DNA of 64,000 nt from Nodosilinea sp. FACHB-131 (GCF_014695395.1 NZ_JACJOF010000013.1:62001-126000), one strand, 5' to 3'. Counted from the stretch's first letter, positions 1-10,011 are shown. Translations and numbers: made by a program. Notes: a model not told the origin generated them from the sequence alone.

Positions 1-85
1 CCATAGCGACGCTCCAGAAGCGATCGTTTAGCAGACAACTCCTAACTGCCAAAGACTAGCAGCGGTCAAGCCCTCTGCCCTTAGC

Positions 86-1039
86 TTAGCTATTCTCAGC
101 TTCAGCGTCGGGTTGGGCGGTGCGATGGTGCCACAGCCGATAGCCGCCGTAGCCTACCGCCGCAGTTAGCACCCAATAGGGGCTAAAGGCCAGCAGCCAG
201 AGCCCCAGCTTTAGCCCGCTGACGGTAAATGCTTTTACCGACTGAGTAGCAGCGTCCCATGTGTTGCTTAGGGTTTCGCCAACGGGACGCAGCGGGGTTA
301 CTTGAGTTACCGGGCTTTGCAGGGTTAGGTAGATCTGTGAGAAGGCCACTTGCCGTTTGAGGTTTTGCTGCTGAGCCGCCATGCGCTCAATCGACTCGCG
401 CACGGTGCTCAGTTCCCGCGCCACTTCTAGCACGTGGGAGATTTCTCCCGATCGCTCCATAATTTTCAGCAGGGCCGCTTCTGACTGGCGCAGATTCTTC
501 AGCCGGGCATCGAGATCCACTAACTGGCTTGACACATCCTCCGCTGTCAGCGACTGCTGCTGCACAGTTCCCAGGGGACGGAGGGCGTTCAGCACTGAAT
601 CTAATTCAGCCTGGGGCACCCGCAGGGTCAAGGTCACCTGCTGAGCCGTTCCTTCGGGAGAACGGTGATCTTGCAGGCTCAGCATATCTCCCTGAGCCCG
701 TTGAAGGATGGCTTGCACCTGGTCTACGGCAGCGTCAATATCGGTTAGCACCAGCACCAGGCTGGCCTGCTTCACCAGCTGAGGCGCAGGCTGTCCAATA
801 TCGCTGGGGACCGGCTCGATTTCGCTGGTCTTGGCCATGTCAGAGGTCGCCGATTGTGCCACTGGAGAGGCCTGGTTAGCAGTCGGCGCAGCATCGCCTG
901 CCACCGCGCCAATTTCGGCAGACAGAGTTTCTTGCTGCTCAACGTCGGACGTTTGGGCGCAGCCACCCACCAGGGCAGCCCCCAGGGCGATCGCTAACAA
1001 CTGAGCACGATGGACGCGGAGGAATGCAGAACGGGTCAT
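86..1039 (-). CDS. DUF4349 domain lipoprotein
   Basis: Predicted lipoprotein of 317 residues, a DUF4349 family member of unknown function. The start chosen is the ATG at 1039 and not the longer frame to 1132. From it the protein opens with a signal peptide whose hydrophobic run ends in a lipobox (VGGC, Cys about residue 27). The low-complexity Ala/Glu stretch that follows is a typical linker. The middle carries the DUF4349 region, with a long coiled-coil helix (around LDARLKNLRQSEAALLKIME) between beta segments. A C-terminal hydrophobic helix (LGLWLLAFSPYWVLTAAVGY) and a basic tail suggest a second membrane anchor. Family assignment rests on overall pattern recognition. No partner gene is evident, since the next gene (moaD) is divergent. 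Confidence 0.8.
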   Translation of the reverse strand: MTRSAFLRVHRAQLLAIALGAALVGGCAQTSDVEQQETLSAEIGAVAGDAAPTANQASPVAQSATSDMAKTSEIEPVPSDIGQPAPQLVKQASLVLVLTDIDAAVDQVQAILQRAQGDMLSLQDHRSPEGTAQQVTLTLRVPQAELDSVLNALRPLGTVQQQSLTAEDVSSQLVDLDARLKNLRQSEAALLKIMERSGEISHVLEVARELSTVRESIERMAAQQQNLKRQVAFSQIYLTLQSPVTQVTPLRPVGETLSNTWDAATQSVKAFTVSGLKLGLWLLAFSPYWVLTAAVGYGGYRLWHHRTAQPDAEAENS

Positions 1040-1222
1040 CGGGTTGCCTAAGCCAAACTCGGATGGCTCTACTATGGCCTGAACGATCGCAGTAATTGCC
1101 CAAGTTACCATTACTGAAACCGGTAGGAGCATCGAGGGCGATCGCTCCGTAATTCTTGATAGGATTGCACGGTTGACGCAGAGGAGCGTTGGCGCAGCCT
1201 CTGCAAAGGAGAATCGCCCCCA

Positions 1223-1480
1223 GTGCCAGAACCGATCACCATCACCGTCAAGCTATTTGCCATTTACCAGGAAGCCTACGGCCAGCCTGAGGTGCAGTGG
1301 CAGTTTTCAGAAGGGGCCACAGTGGGGTCAGTGCGCGATCGCGTCCTGGCCGAGCATCCCAAGTTAGAGGCTTGGCGCGATCGCACTCGCCTGGGCCTCA
1401 ACCTTCAGTTTGTAGCCGACGATACCCCGCTAAAAGACGGTGACGAGGTGGTGCTGATCCCTCCCGTAAGCGGTGGCTGA
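1223..1480 (+). CDS. moaD: MoaD/ThiS family sulfur-carrier protein
   Basis: Small ubiquitin-like sulfur carrier of 85 residues ending in the diagnostic Gly-Gly (PPVSGG). In MoaD this C-terminus is adenylated and thiocarboxylated and hands sulfur to cyclic pyranopterin monophosphate in molybdopterin synthase. The beta-grasp pattern is clear (ITVKLFAIYQEAYG, then DGDEVVLIPPVSGG). The start is GTG, placed about 11 nt after an AAAGGAGAA ribosome-binding site at 1205-1213. MoaD is favoured over ThiS because of the FA-x-x-x-E-A-x-G pattern and the length. No other molybdenum cofactor gene lies nearby, so the pathway link rests on the family alone. Confidence 0.88.
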   Translation: MPEPITITVKLFAIYQEAYGQPEVQWQFSEGATVGSVRDRVLAEHPKLEAWRDRTRLGLNLQFVADDTPLKDGDEVVLIPPVSGG

Positions 1481-1704
1481 GGCTAGCACAAGCGAACTAC
1501 CGCAACTTTTCTGCTTTGCTAAGGAAGCTTCAAAAAACGTTAGAGTCGCCGCATCCAAGTCAGGGTAGGCGATCCCCATTTTTTTGTTTTTAAAAGATCG
1601 CACAAGTTCTGGAAATGTTCGTTGCACCCCAGATATTCCCCTACCTATAGCGTAGAGTTGATCTTGTTAACTCCATATCTAGCGTTTATGTAGGAGCGCC
1701 CGCT

Positions 1705-2190
1705 ATGGACTGGTTTCCTCGCCGCCATGCCATTGTCTTAGCCCGCAGCAGCCCCAGTCGACTCGCCTATCTCGAAAAAATAGGAATCATCATACCCCAG
1801 CGGTCCGGCGGTTCTTCCCGACTGGAGGTGTTCTACTCCTGGGAGCAAATTCTTGAAATTCGCGCTATTAGTCGGCTGCGTCAGCACCTGTCATTTCAGA
1901 CTATTCGCAAAATCTTACAGTACTTTGATGACCGCGGCGTGGGCCGCACCCTGCGCGATAAGCACTTGGTGATCAACCATCACGGGGTTAGCTGGGTACA
2001 ACCCGGCACAACCGCCACCCCCCAGGTGATTCATCTAGTCGGCCATGGATGCAGCTTTATGGGGCAGTTTGTGCTGGCCCCCGTCGAGGCTGACGCGTCA
2101 GCTCTGGGATTTTCTAGTGGCATGACTAGTCCCACCACTCCTAAGGTGGTAGATATTGAACACTTTAGAAAAAAGATCCGCTCTCGATAG
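1705..2190 (+). CDS. MerR-like helix-turn-helix regulator
   Basis: 161-residue protein whose N-terminal half reads as a MerR-type winged helix: SRLAYLEKIGIIIPQRSGG, then EVFYSWEQILEIRAISRLRQ, then the helix SFQTIRKILQYF. The C-terminal half lacks the long dimerisation coiled coil of classic MerR proteins and has no obvious metal-binding cysteine cluster. It ends in a basic tail (HFRKKIRSR). Genes of this type in cyanobacteria are usually annotated as MerR family or hypothetical. The target is not visible from the sequence. The gene is followed by a good intrinsic terminator and faces the ABC transporter gene convergently, so it is not in an operon with it. Confidence 0.6.
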   Translation: MDWFPRRHAIVLARSSPSRLAYLEKIGIIIPQRSGGSSRLEVFYSWEQILEIRAISRLRQHLSFQTIRKILQYFDDRGVGRTLRDKHLVINHHGVSWVQPGTTATPQVIHLVGHGCSFMGQFVLAPVEADASALGFSSGMTSPTTPKVVDIEHFRKKIRSR

Positions 2191-2208
2191 GCAAGGTTAA
2201 TTTCTCCC

Positions 2209-2247
2209 AAAAAAAGCCCCTGGACTGAGCATCTAGAGGCTTTTTGT
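2209..2247. terminator. Bidirectional intrinsic terminator
   Basis: AAAAAGCCCCT at 2211-2221 pairs with AGAGGCTTTTT at 2235-2245 with one mismatch. This gives a GC-rich stem flanked by A and T tracts on both sides. It lies between convergent genes and can serve both. Confidence 0.8.
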
Positions 2248-2291
2248 TAGGTTTGATCTTAGGCACCCACCTTGTCGGCAGTCACCGGTCA

Positions 2292-4109
2292 TTACGACAC
2301 CATTTCGCCGGTTTCTTGCAGCACGTGCAGGCGGTGATAAATGCCGCCGCGGGCCAGCAGTTCTTCGTGGTTGCCCACTTCGGCAATGCGGCCTTCCTCT
2401 AGCACTACGATCTTGTCAGCCTCCCGCACGGTGCTCAGACGGTGGGCAATGATGATCGTGGTGCGCGTGCCGAGAATCGATCGCATCGCTAGCTGAATCG
2501 ATCGCTCTGATTCGTAGTCGAGGCTAGAGGTGGCTTCGTCGAACACCAGCACGTCGGGGTTGACTAGCAGAGCGCGGGCAATGCCCAGTCGCTGCCGCTG
2601 CCCGCCCGAGAGCCGTACGCCCCGCTCGCCCACCACGGTGTAGTATCCCATGGGCAGGCGGTGAATGAACTCGTCGACCCGAGCGATGCGGCAAGCTTCG
2701 TTCACTTGTTCCATGGTGGCGGTGGGGTTGCCGTACTTCAGATTGGCGAGCAGGGTGCCGTTAAACACATCCACTTCCTGGTGCACGATCGCCAGTCGCT
2801 TCCGATACCCCGTCACATCCAGCTGGCGAATATCTTCGCCGTCGATCAGAATGCGGCCACTGTGGGGGTCGAAGTAGCGAAACAGCAGCTTCACCAGAGT
2901 CGACTTACCCGAACCCGATCGCCCCACCAAGGCCACCGTTTGGTAAGGCTCGATCAGCAGATCAATAGCTTGCAGCACGGGCCTTTCGGCGTCGTAGCCA
3001 AAGCTCACCTGGTCAAAATGCACCTTGCCGGTGAACTGGTAGGTGGGCAGGCTCTCGGGGGCATCGGTCAGATTCACCGCGTCAGTGCCCAAGGGCTCTT
3101 CCATAAACTCGTGAAAGTGCAGCATTGAGGCGTAGCGGCGGGCAAAAACTTCGCCCACTTCGCTAATCGGCCCTAGCTCCGAGTAGGCCATGCTCGACAC
3201 CGTCAGAGTGGTGATAAAGTGTCCCAGCGAGATGTGACCCTGCAACGTGGCCAGCAGGGTCAGCACCAGCAGACCAAACACACAGCTCTGCACGATCAAA
3301 TCCTGCCAAGTGCCGAGAATGACGTAACCCTTGTGAATGACGCGGATGACGACAGTGAACTCGCGCTGTAAGCGCTGGCTCTGCCGCCGCAGCTCGTCTC
3401 GCTCGGTCGCAAACGCTTTCACGGTTTTGATATTGGTGATGATCTCCGAGGTGCGGCTCTCGGTATTCTCCATGTAGGTGTCGAGGGTTTGCTCCTTTTT
3501 GTTCAGACGAATTAGATCCTTCAGGCTGAAGCTGAGAATGCCGATAAATGACACCAAAAAGACCAGGGCAATGCGCCAGTCAATCCACCAGATCAGAACG
3601 AAGATGCCGGTGATGCGCACCAGCTTGGGAATCAGTTGATTCGCAATTTCGGGATAGGTCCAGGTGTGGTTAGACAGACCCCGCGCCACCCGACCCGAGA
3701 TGCGGCCGGGGTTGTGTAGGTCGTAGAAGCCTAGGGGCAGGGTCAGCAGCTTATGAATCACCGAGTGGGTATGGTCGCGCCGGGTGCGCAGGGCAATATC
3801 CCAGTGAAACCAGTCGGCTAGCCAGGGCTGAATGGGGGCGCGTACTACAGTGACCAAAAAGATGATGGCCAGAAGGAGGGCGATCGCCAATCCTGGCCCC
3901 GCTGGATAGCCCAATGTGGCAGCCACTCGGTCGACCATCCCCTGGCTCAGGGGGTCAATGGGCTGGTCTGAGAGAACGTTGAGCAACTGGCCAATGCTGT
4001 AGGGCACCGCCAAATCCGCCACCTGAAAGAGGCTGCTGGCGGTGATACTCCAGATCGCGGCCCGACGGTAGCGACTGTAGTATCGAAGAACATGCTGAAA
4101 GGAAGCCAT
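2292..4109 (-). CDS. ABC exporter, fused permease and ATPase
   Basis: 605-residue half-transporter of the MsbA/HlyB exporter type. Residues 1-330 form a six-helix transmembrane domain and about 350-600 the nucleotide-binding domain. Walker A (GRSGSGKST, about 393-401), the ABC signature (LSGGQRQR, about 498), Walker B (VLVFDEATSSLD, about 520) and the H-loop (IIAHRLSTV, about 553) are all intact, so it should be active as a homodimer. The substrate cannot be read from the sequence. Lipids, peptides and drugs are all possible for the family. A perfect 10-bp inverted repeat lies 28-49 bp upstream of the start codon and suggests repressor control. Confidence 0.92.
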   Translation of the reverse strand: MASFQHVLRYYSRYRRAAIWSITASSLFQVADLAVPYSIGQLLNVLSDQPIDPLSQGMVDRVAATLGYPAGPGLAIALLLAIIFLVTVVRAPIQPWLADWFHWDIALRTRRDHTHSVIHKLLTLPLGFYDLHNPGRISGRVARGLSNHTWTYPEIANQLIPKLVRITGIFVLIWWIDWRIALVFLVSFIGILSFSLKDLIRLNKKEQTLDTYMENTESRTSEIITNIKTVKAFATERDELRRQSQRLQREFTVVIRVIHKGYVILGTWQDLIVQSCVFGLLVLTLLATLQGHISLGHFITTLTVSSMAYSELGPISEVGEVFARRYASMLHFHEFMEEPLGTDAVNLTDAPESLPTYQFTGKVHFDQVSFGYDAERPVLQAIDLLIEPYQTVALVGRSGSGKSTLVKLLFRYFDPHSGRILIDGEDIRQLDVTGYRKRLAIVHQEVDVFNGTLLANLKYGNPTATMEQVNEACRIARVDEFIHRLPMGYYTVVGERGVRLSGGQRQRLGIARALLVNPDVLVFDEATSSLDYESERSIQLAMRSILGTRTTIIIAHRLSTVREADKIVVLEEGRIAEVGNHEELLARGGIYHRLHVLQETGEMVS

Positions 4110-4136
4110 GACGGTAACCGTCCTGCGATCGAGTAC

Positions 4137-4158
4137 GTTGTAGTATAGATACTACAAC
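4137..4158. promoter_or_regulatory. Palindromic operator candidate upstream of ABC exporter
   Basis: GTTGTAGTAT (4137-4146) and ATACTACAAC (4149-4158) are exact reverse complements separated by 2 bp. The site lies just upstream of the ABC exporter start at 4109, where a dimeric repressor would block transcription. No regulator gene is adjacent on the same strand, and the cognate protein is unknown. Confidence 0.6.
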
Positions 4159-4270
4159 ACAGGTTCTTGGATTCCGCAAGGTATTTTGTCAGGGGGTCAG
4201 TAGGTTTAGCAGCGTTGCAATGTCGTTTTGATGTTCATCTACTCCTGCTTACGCCACCAAACCGAAGTAG

Positions 4271-4822
4271 CTATGTAGGACTTGTATACCGAGCGATCGC
4301 CCATATTCGACAATTGCCGCAGTGAAAATCGTTGGGGAACAGCTGACGCAGGCCACGGGCAATCTCTACAGCCCGAGCAAACTGATCGAGCAGGCCAAAT
4401 TGGTTAACATCCTCAGGCCCAAAAATCGATGGAAATGCCCCGCAGTTCAGCAGCAGGCTAATTGAGTTGTCTACGTCTAAAATATCGTAGCCACAAAAGC
4501 TAAAGGCACTGGGCCAGGCATCAAATACAGACAACTGGCGATCGGGAGCTTCAATCAATGCCAACAGATTGTGCTGTGCAGCATCATAGGCAATGCGACG
4601 TTTGAGGTATTCATAATCGCGAAAGCAGTGAACCCGGTGGTTGGCGTGAATATTAAAGTTCCAATCTTCATCGATCAAAGCATCGATTAGCGATGGGCAA
4701 AGAATCGTGTCCACAGACACAACCTCACTCAGGTGAGCGTAGCCAGACCATTCAACGTAGCGAATCCACGCCTCGCCCCGCTGGGAATCGAACCTCTGGC
4801 AAGCTACAAAGATGGGAGTCAT
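4271..4822 (-). CDS. Hypothetical protein
   Basis: 183-residue soluble protein that I do not recognise. It has no signal peptide or membrane segment. The N-terminus (MTPIFVACQRFDSQRGEAWIRY) looks like a beta strand followed by polar loops, and the C-terminal third contains a helical stretch (LLDQFARAVEIARGLRQLFP) followed by FHCGNC, a short Cys-x-x-Cys-like element. Codon use matches its neighbours. It is monocistronic: about 160 bp separates it from the ABC exporter start and about 250 bp from the upstream cold-shock gene. Confidence 0.65.
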   Translation of the reverse strand: MTPIFVACQRFDSQRGEAWIRYVEWSGYAHLSEVVSVDTILCPSLIDALIDEDWNFNIHANHRVHCFRDYEYLKRRIAYDAAQHNLLALIEAPDRQLSVFDAWPSAFSFCGYDILDVDNSISLLLNCGAFPSIFGPEDVNQFGLLDQFARAVEIARGLRQLFPNDFHCGNCRIWAIARYTSPT

Positions 4823-5075
4823 GGTGGTCTAGGCTACCTAGAAACATATTCGCGAAGTCAGTTTAAGGGGCAGCGCGGCACCGTTTAAGCAACTGGTGTC
4901 ACTATTTCATTAGCGGCGATCGCGGCTTTGCTCGACCTGCCGCTTCAGATCAGTTAGCTAGACCACCAGCAACCAACTCCGACTGAACTGAAGGAAGACA
5001 TTGCGAATAAGTAGACACAGTGGCTCAAGCATAGACAGGGGTTTCAAAACTGCTATTGCCCAACCGTTTTGCTGG

Positions 5076-5723
5076 CTAACCTACAAGCGTTCTGCCTAAA
5101 AACAGCCAGGCCAGCCAGGCCAGGTAGTGAATTACAACGATTGCCCAAAACTCAGTTTGGTAAGACTGTTTTTGGCTTTTATGGCGCAATACTTGCTGAG
5201 CCACAAACCCCCCAGGCCAACCGCCAACCAATTCGCAGAAATGCAGGGTTTGTTCAGAGGTTCGCCAAACTTTTTGCTTAGCCCGCTTCTTATCGTCGGC
5301 ATAGACAAAATAAGTGATGACGCTCATTAAAGGGTAGAGCACCAGCGGCAGCGGGTTGCCTGTCAGCCAGGTAAAGTGAGCCGCACCCGCCAAAGGAAAG
5401 GCTAACAGCAGCAGTAGCTCAGCGATCGGCAGGCGAGAGTATGACTTTTCGCCCGGTTTGCGGTTGCCCCTGGAAGCATTTGATGAAGACTCCGATCGCT
5501 GCCTGGCACCAGCAATAAACGCTCCAACGGCACGGGTTTTGCCGTCTGGGTTGACCAGACAGTAGTAGTAAATCGTGTCATTCTCCCGAGGGCGACGGGT
5601 TGCATTCTTCAGCTCAGACACGTGGAGAAAAACATCTTTACCTCCGTCAGCCGGTTGAATAAAGCCAAACCCACGATCGTCATTCCATTTTGTGAGTTTG
5701 CCGCTGCGAAGGTCAGATTTCAT
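5076..5723 (-). CDS. Cold-shock domain fused to DUF1294 membrane domain
   Basis: 215-residue two-domain protein. Residues 1-70 form a cold-shock (CspA-like) OB fold with the RNA-binding motifs RGFGFI (RNP1) and DVFLHVS (RNP2). A basic linker at about 75-100 leads to a DUF1294 membrane domain with hydrophobic segments around 100-120, 125-140 ([18 protein letters not shown]) and 195-212. The motif around [19 protein letters not shown] is typical of DUF1294. The architecture implies a membrane-tethered single-stranded nucleic-acid binding protein. The fusion is known in bacteria, but its role is not established. It appears monocistronic. Confidence 0.85.
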   Translation of the reverse strand: MKSDLRSGKLTKWNDDRGFGFIQPADGGKDVFLHVSELKNATRRPRENDTIYYYCLVNPDGKTRAVGAFIAGARQRSESSSNASRGNRKPGEKSYSRLPIAELLLLLAFPLAGAAHFTWLTGNPLPLVLYPLMSVITYFVYADDKKRAKQKVWRTSEQTLHFCELVGGWPGGFVAQQVLRHKSQKQSYQTEFWAIVVIHYLAWLAWLFLGRTLVG

Positions 5724-5756
5724 AGGTGAATTCTAACTTCAGTGCTGTTCCTTCGG

Positions 5757-8700
5757 CTACACCGAGCGATGTTGCACTAGGGCGGCGATCGCCTCTACCA
5801 GCTGGGCCGACTCCATCGGTTTTGATAAATGCTTTTGAAAACCAGCGGCCAACACTTTTTGCTGGTCCATAGCGCTGGTATAAGAAGTCAGAGCAATGGC
5901 GGGAATTAGCTGGTTGTGAGTTGCGGCTCGAATTTGCTGCATCAGCATGTAGCCGTCCATGCCGGGCATGCCAATGTCACTAACTAAAATATCGGGTTTC
6001 ATCTCAGAGAGAGCTGTAATCGCAGCGGCAGCCGAGGACAGCGCCGTTACTCTAGCTCCAAACTGCTGAAGGGTCGTGGTAATTAGATCACGGTTGTCGG
6101 CGTCATCTTCAACAATCAAAACGTGAATATTTTGCAAGCTGCCCTGGGCCAGGGGGGGACTCACATCTACGGGGGTTTCGACCGCATCAAACATGACTGG
6201 AAACCGCACCGTGAAGGTGGCTCCCTGATTTTCGCCGGGGCTCTCGGCTTGAATGGTGCCGTGGTGCAAATCAGCAATCTGGTGGGCGATCGCCAACCCC
6301 AGCCCCAAGCCGCCAAAATCTCGAGTTGTGGTGCTATCGGCCTGCCTGAAGCGATCGAACACATGGGGCAGAAACTCAGGGGCAATGCCTTTGCCGCTAT
6401 CGCTAACCTGAATTTGCGCCCAGCTATCGTCATAGGCTAGGCGCACGGCAACGCGCCCGCCCTGGGGGGCAAACTTAACGGCATTCGACAGCAAATTCCA
6501 AACCACTTGCTTGAGTCGGTTAGGGTCTCCTAAAACTTTAAGTGGCGCACCGTCGAGCTCGGTATCAAACTGCACGTCCTTGGCCTCACCCAAAGAGCGC
6601 ACAGTCTCTAAGGACTCTTTAACAACTGTGGACAGGGAAACGGGCAGGCTGTTGAGCACCAGCTTGCCGCGCAAAATCCGCGACACGTCGAGGAGATCGT
6701 CGATCAGCTGTGCCTGAAGTTTGGCGTTGCGCTCAATCGTTTCTAGGGCGTAGTCAACTTTGCTCTCGCTGAGTTGGCCCATGCGCAGCAGCCTGGCCCA
6801 GCCCAAAATCGGGTTGAGGGGCGACCTGAGCTCGTGGGAGAGCACCGCCAAAAATTCGTCTTTGATGCGGTTAGCGGTCTCGGCGGCTTCTCGGGCCACG
6901 CACTCCTGCTCCAGTAGCTGAGCGCGCTGGGTTTCTAGCTGCTTTTGGTCATCCACATCGGTGATGGTGCCGACCCAGCGGGTGACGGCTCCGCTACTGT
7001 CTGGCACCGGCAGCCCGCGATTGATAAACCAGCGGTAAACGCCGTCACGGCGACGAATGCGCTGCTCAAGATCAAAGCCAATGCCCTGGTCTAAGGCTTG
7101 TTGCCACAGTTCTAGCGCGCGCGCCTGCTCATCAGGGTGCACAATTTCAGTGCCGCCAACACCGACAGCGGCGTCTTTTGAAAGGCCGGTGTAGTCATAC
7201 CAGCGCTGGTTCCAGTACTGCACGCCGGTGCGATCGGCCATCCAAACCATCTGAGGCATGGCCTCCGCCAAGACGCGGTAGCGTTCTTCGCTCTCCCGCA
7301 GGGCAATTTCAGTCTGCTTGAGGGTCGAAACATCCAGCGCAACGCCCGCCATGCGGTAGGGCTGACCCTGCTCGTCGTCATACACGCGCCCAATGGAGCG
7401 TACCCAGTGCACGGTGCCGTCGGGCCACAGGGTGCGCATTTCCACGTCGTAGTCTTGGCGGTGGGCGATCGCCTCTACCACCGCCTGCTGCACGCGATCG
7501 CGATCCTCCGGGTGAATAGTCTGGGCGAACACCTCGAAGCTCATATCAATATCGGAGGCGAGGCCAAAAATCGCTTTGCAGCGATCGGACCAGACTAAAT
7601 CTTGGCTGATTAAGTCATAGTCCCAGGTGCCGCAGTTCGCTCCCTGCAGGGCCAGCTGTAGCCGCGATTGGCTGTCCTGCAAGACCACCTCGATCTGCTT
7701 GCGATCGGTGATGTCTAAACAGGTGCCTATGAGTTTGACCACCTGGTTTTGAGCATCGAGCACCGGCTCGCAGCGAGAATGCAGGTAGCGAACCGAGCCG
7801 TCGGGCAAGACCACCCGCAGATCGAAGGCGGAGGAATGATGATCGGCGATCGCCCGTTCAATGAACTGCTGCACCATGGCGCGATCGTCGGGGTGAATGC
7901 GCTGCATGAGTTCGCCATAGTTGGGCTCTGTTTGGGCTGGGTCATAGCCAAACTGGTCAAACATCGCCTCTGACCAAACGCTCTGCTGGCTCTCTGGGTA
8001 AAACTCCCAGCTGCCAAACTGGGCTAGCCGCTGGGCCATGGCCAGGTGGGCTTCGCTGTAGCGCAAGGCGTCTTCAGCCTGCTTACGGGCGGTGATATCA
8101 ACCCCCACCAAAGTCACGATCCAACAGTCTTGGGCCTCATCGCGGCGAGAGGTCAAACTATCGGCAATCCACCGGGTCGAGCCGTCTTTGTGGCGAAAGC
8201 GATATTCGACCGTGATTGGCCGTTGCTCAAACACGGCATCAAACATCGGGCCAGCGATTACAGCCTGATCCTCGGCGAAGGTGCGCGCCATCCAAAGCTC
8301 GGGGGTAATCTCGGCCAGGGCGTAGCCGGTCAACGCCTCACAGCCCACCGAGCGGTAGTCAAGGATGTAGGTGCGATCGGCAAAAAAGCGGCAGCGGGCG
8401 ATCGAAGCTGGGGCAGTGTTGAGCAGACTATTGAGCTCGTCTTGGGAGGTTTGCAGAGCCTGCTCTAAATTTTTGCGCTCTGTGATGTCAACCCGCAGCA
8501 GTGAGACACCATCACCCAGGGGATACACCCGATTTTCAAGCCAGCGCCCCTCAGCGGCAGAGAACAGCTCAAAACTGGTGACGGTTTGGGCCTCAACGGC
8601 CCGGTGTAGCTGCTCATAAAAGGGAGGGGCGATCGCCTCCGAAACCACTGCCCAAATTGGCTGCCCCAGCAGCTCGTGGCGAGGCTTTTGCAGAGCAGCT

Positions 8701-9320
8701 ACGGCGCGATCGTTCACGTAGGTAAAGCACCAGTTTGAGTCCAACATCATGAACTCGTCGCTGATACTAGTTAAGACGTTTTCTAAATTTTCAGCAGCCG
8801 TTTGAGCTGTAGCCCGCAACGCCCGTTCGCGCCGCTCTCCCAAAATTTTTTGAGTAGTCTCATTGACGGCAATAAAAATACCTGCCACCTGGTCCGGCTC
8901 ATCCCAAATAGGCGTGTAAGAAAACGTGAAGTACCCCTCTTCAGCCTGGCCGTTGCGGTTAAGCGTCATCGGCAGATCCTCAGACCAGGTGGCCTCTCCC
9001 GTAGCCCTGACCTGCGCCAGCAGCACCCCTGAGAAATCCCACACTTCTTGCCAACATTCCTCCGCCCGCTGGCCAATGCCGACAGGATGCTTATTCCCAG
9101 CAATGGGAATATAGGCATCGTTGTAGAATTGAATATAGTCTGGCCCCCACAAAATTTGCATGGGAAACCGAGACGAAAGCAGAATTTGCAGCGCAATGCG
9201 TAGGCTCTGAGGCCAAGTTTCCATTGACCCTAAAGGCGTATCTGACCAGTTAAAGGCTCGAATTAGAGATCCTGTCTCTCCTCCGTTTCTTAAAAAGGCC
9301 AGCTCGCTAGATAATGCCAT
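5757..9320 (-). CDS. Multi-PAS hybrid sensor histidine kinase
   Basis: 1187-residue soluble hybrid kinase without membrane segments. It has about six PAS/PAC modules in series: an N-terminal one at 25-160, then roughly 175-285, 290-410, 415-540, 545-665 and 670-795. These are followed by a HisKA dimerisation domain with the phospho-accepting His in SHELRSP (about residue 828), a HATPase domain (N-box WNLLSNAVKFA, G boxes DSGKGIAP and GLGLGLAIA) and a C-terminal receiver with VSDIGMPGMDG (phospho-Asp about 1114). PAS modules sense light, redox or small ligands, but no chromophore residue is identifiable here. It is transcribed divergently from the che cluster, which makes a functional link possible but unproven. 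Confidence 0.93.
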   Translation of the reverse strand: MALSSELAFLRNGGETGSLIRAFNWSDTPLGSMETWPQSLRIALQILLSSRFPMQILWGPDYIQFYNDAYIPIAGNKHPVGIGQRAEECWQEVWDFSGVLLAQVRATGEATWSEDLPMTLNRNGQAEEGYFTFSYTPIWDEPDQVAGIFIAVNETTQKILGERRERALRATAQTAAENLENVLTSISDEFMMLDSNWCFTYVNDRAVAALQKPRHELLGQPIWAVVSEAIAPPFYEQLHRAVEAQTVTSFELFSAAEGRWLENRVYPLGDGVSLLRVDITERKNLEQALQTSQDELNSLLNTAPASIARCRFFADRTYILDYRSVGCEALTGYALAEITPELWMARTFAEDQAVIAGPMFDAVFEQRPITVEYRFRHKDGSTRWIADSLTSRRDEAQDCWIVTLVGVDITARKQAEDALRYSEAHLAMAQRLAQFGSWEFYPESQQSVWSEAMFDQFGYDPAQTEPNYGELMQRIHPDDRAMVQQFIERAIADHHSSAFDLRVVLPDGSVRYLHSRCEPVLDAQNQVVKLIGTCLDITDRKQIEVVLQDSQSRLQLALQGANCGTWDYDLISQDLVWSDRCKAIFGLASDIDMSFEVFAQTIHPEDRDRVQQAVVEAIAHRQDYDVEMRTLWPDGTVHWVRSIGRVYDDEQGQPYRMAGVALDVSTLKQTEIALRESEERYRVLAEAMPQMVWMADRTGVQYWNQRWYDYTGLSKDAAVGVGGTEIVHPDEQARALELWQQALDQGIGFDLEQRIRRRDGVYRWFINRGLPVPDSSGAVTRWVGTITDVDDQKQLETQRAQLLEQECVAREAAETANRIKDEFLAVLSHELRSPLNPILGWARLLRMGQLSESKVDYALETIERNAKLQAQLIDDLLDVSRILRGKLVLNSLPVSLSTVVKESLETVRSLGEAKDVQFDTELDGAPLKVLGDPNRLKQVVWNLLSNAVKFAPQGGRVAVRLAYDDSWAQIQVSDSGKGIAPEFLPHVFDRFRQADSTTTRDFGGLGLGLAIAHQIADLHHGTIQAESPGENQGATFTVRFPVMFDAVETPVDVSPPLAQGSLQNIHVLIVEDDADNRDLITTTLQQFGARVTALSSAAAAITALSEMKPDILVSDIGMPGMDGYMLMQQIRAATHNQLIPAIALTSYTSAMDQQKVLAAGFQKHLSKPMESAQLVEAIAALVQHRSV

Positions 9321-10011
9321 TCTTTACTGCACACGCCTAATCAGTGATGAACTACGTTAGAAACTAGATATTGGGCTCCGTTGCGCTGTGGCCTACCACT
9401 AAACCCGTCGACAAAATATTTCCTGCCAAACATTAGATAAAGCTCGTCACCTTCGTCGCTTAAAGACTACTACAGGGCTCAACTGAACCGTCTAATTTCT
9501 AAGAATTGCTCTTTAGAACACCGGCAAGGGAAAAACAACCCAAAGATATGGTGTGCTAGGGCTATTTTTCCAGCTCTATCTTAGAGCTTTACCCTGGGGA
9601 ATGACACCTCTCACAAATTGTTAAGTCCAGGCTTTCACCCCTATTTTGAGTATTTGTTTATACAACCCTCTTTCTAAGCAGCTGACCGTTTCCTTAGAGC
9701 TAGCTGCCGTTGCGTAGTTGTGCAACTAAACGGTAGCCACAGTCACTAGGCGGGAAAATTTAGGTATCAGTAAGCTGCCGCAGCCCTGTAGGTTCAACCG
9801 CTTAGCTTGCAAGGGCAAAGTGTCTTCCCCACTGCTTAAGCTCTACTACTTAGGCCCGCTGACTCTGTTTGGCAACGGCGCCTTGACAGGGCCACCGAAG
9901 ATCCCAACTTAGCCCTAACTCCGTCAGAGGCTAAACGCGCAAACTATAGAGGTTCAAAGCCGAGATCGATTACGCTGAACCCAGCCGCCCACGACTCCGA
10001 GAGAGACCTAG
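9321..10011. other. 691-bp divergent intergenic region
   Basis: It separates the hybrid kinase gene (minus) from cheB (plus). No convincing ORF or RNA gene was seen. A TTGACA (9883-9888) and a TATAGA (9945-9950) are present but not at consensus spacing to each other. A small AGCTCT/AGAGCT hairpin lies near 9572-9588. The length suggests room for two divergent promoters and regulatory sites. Confidence 0.5.
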
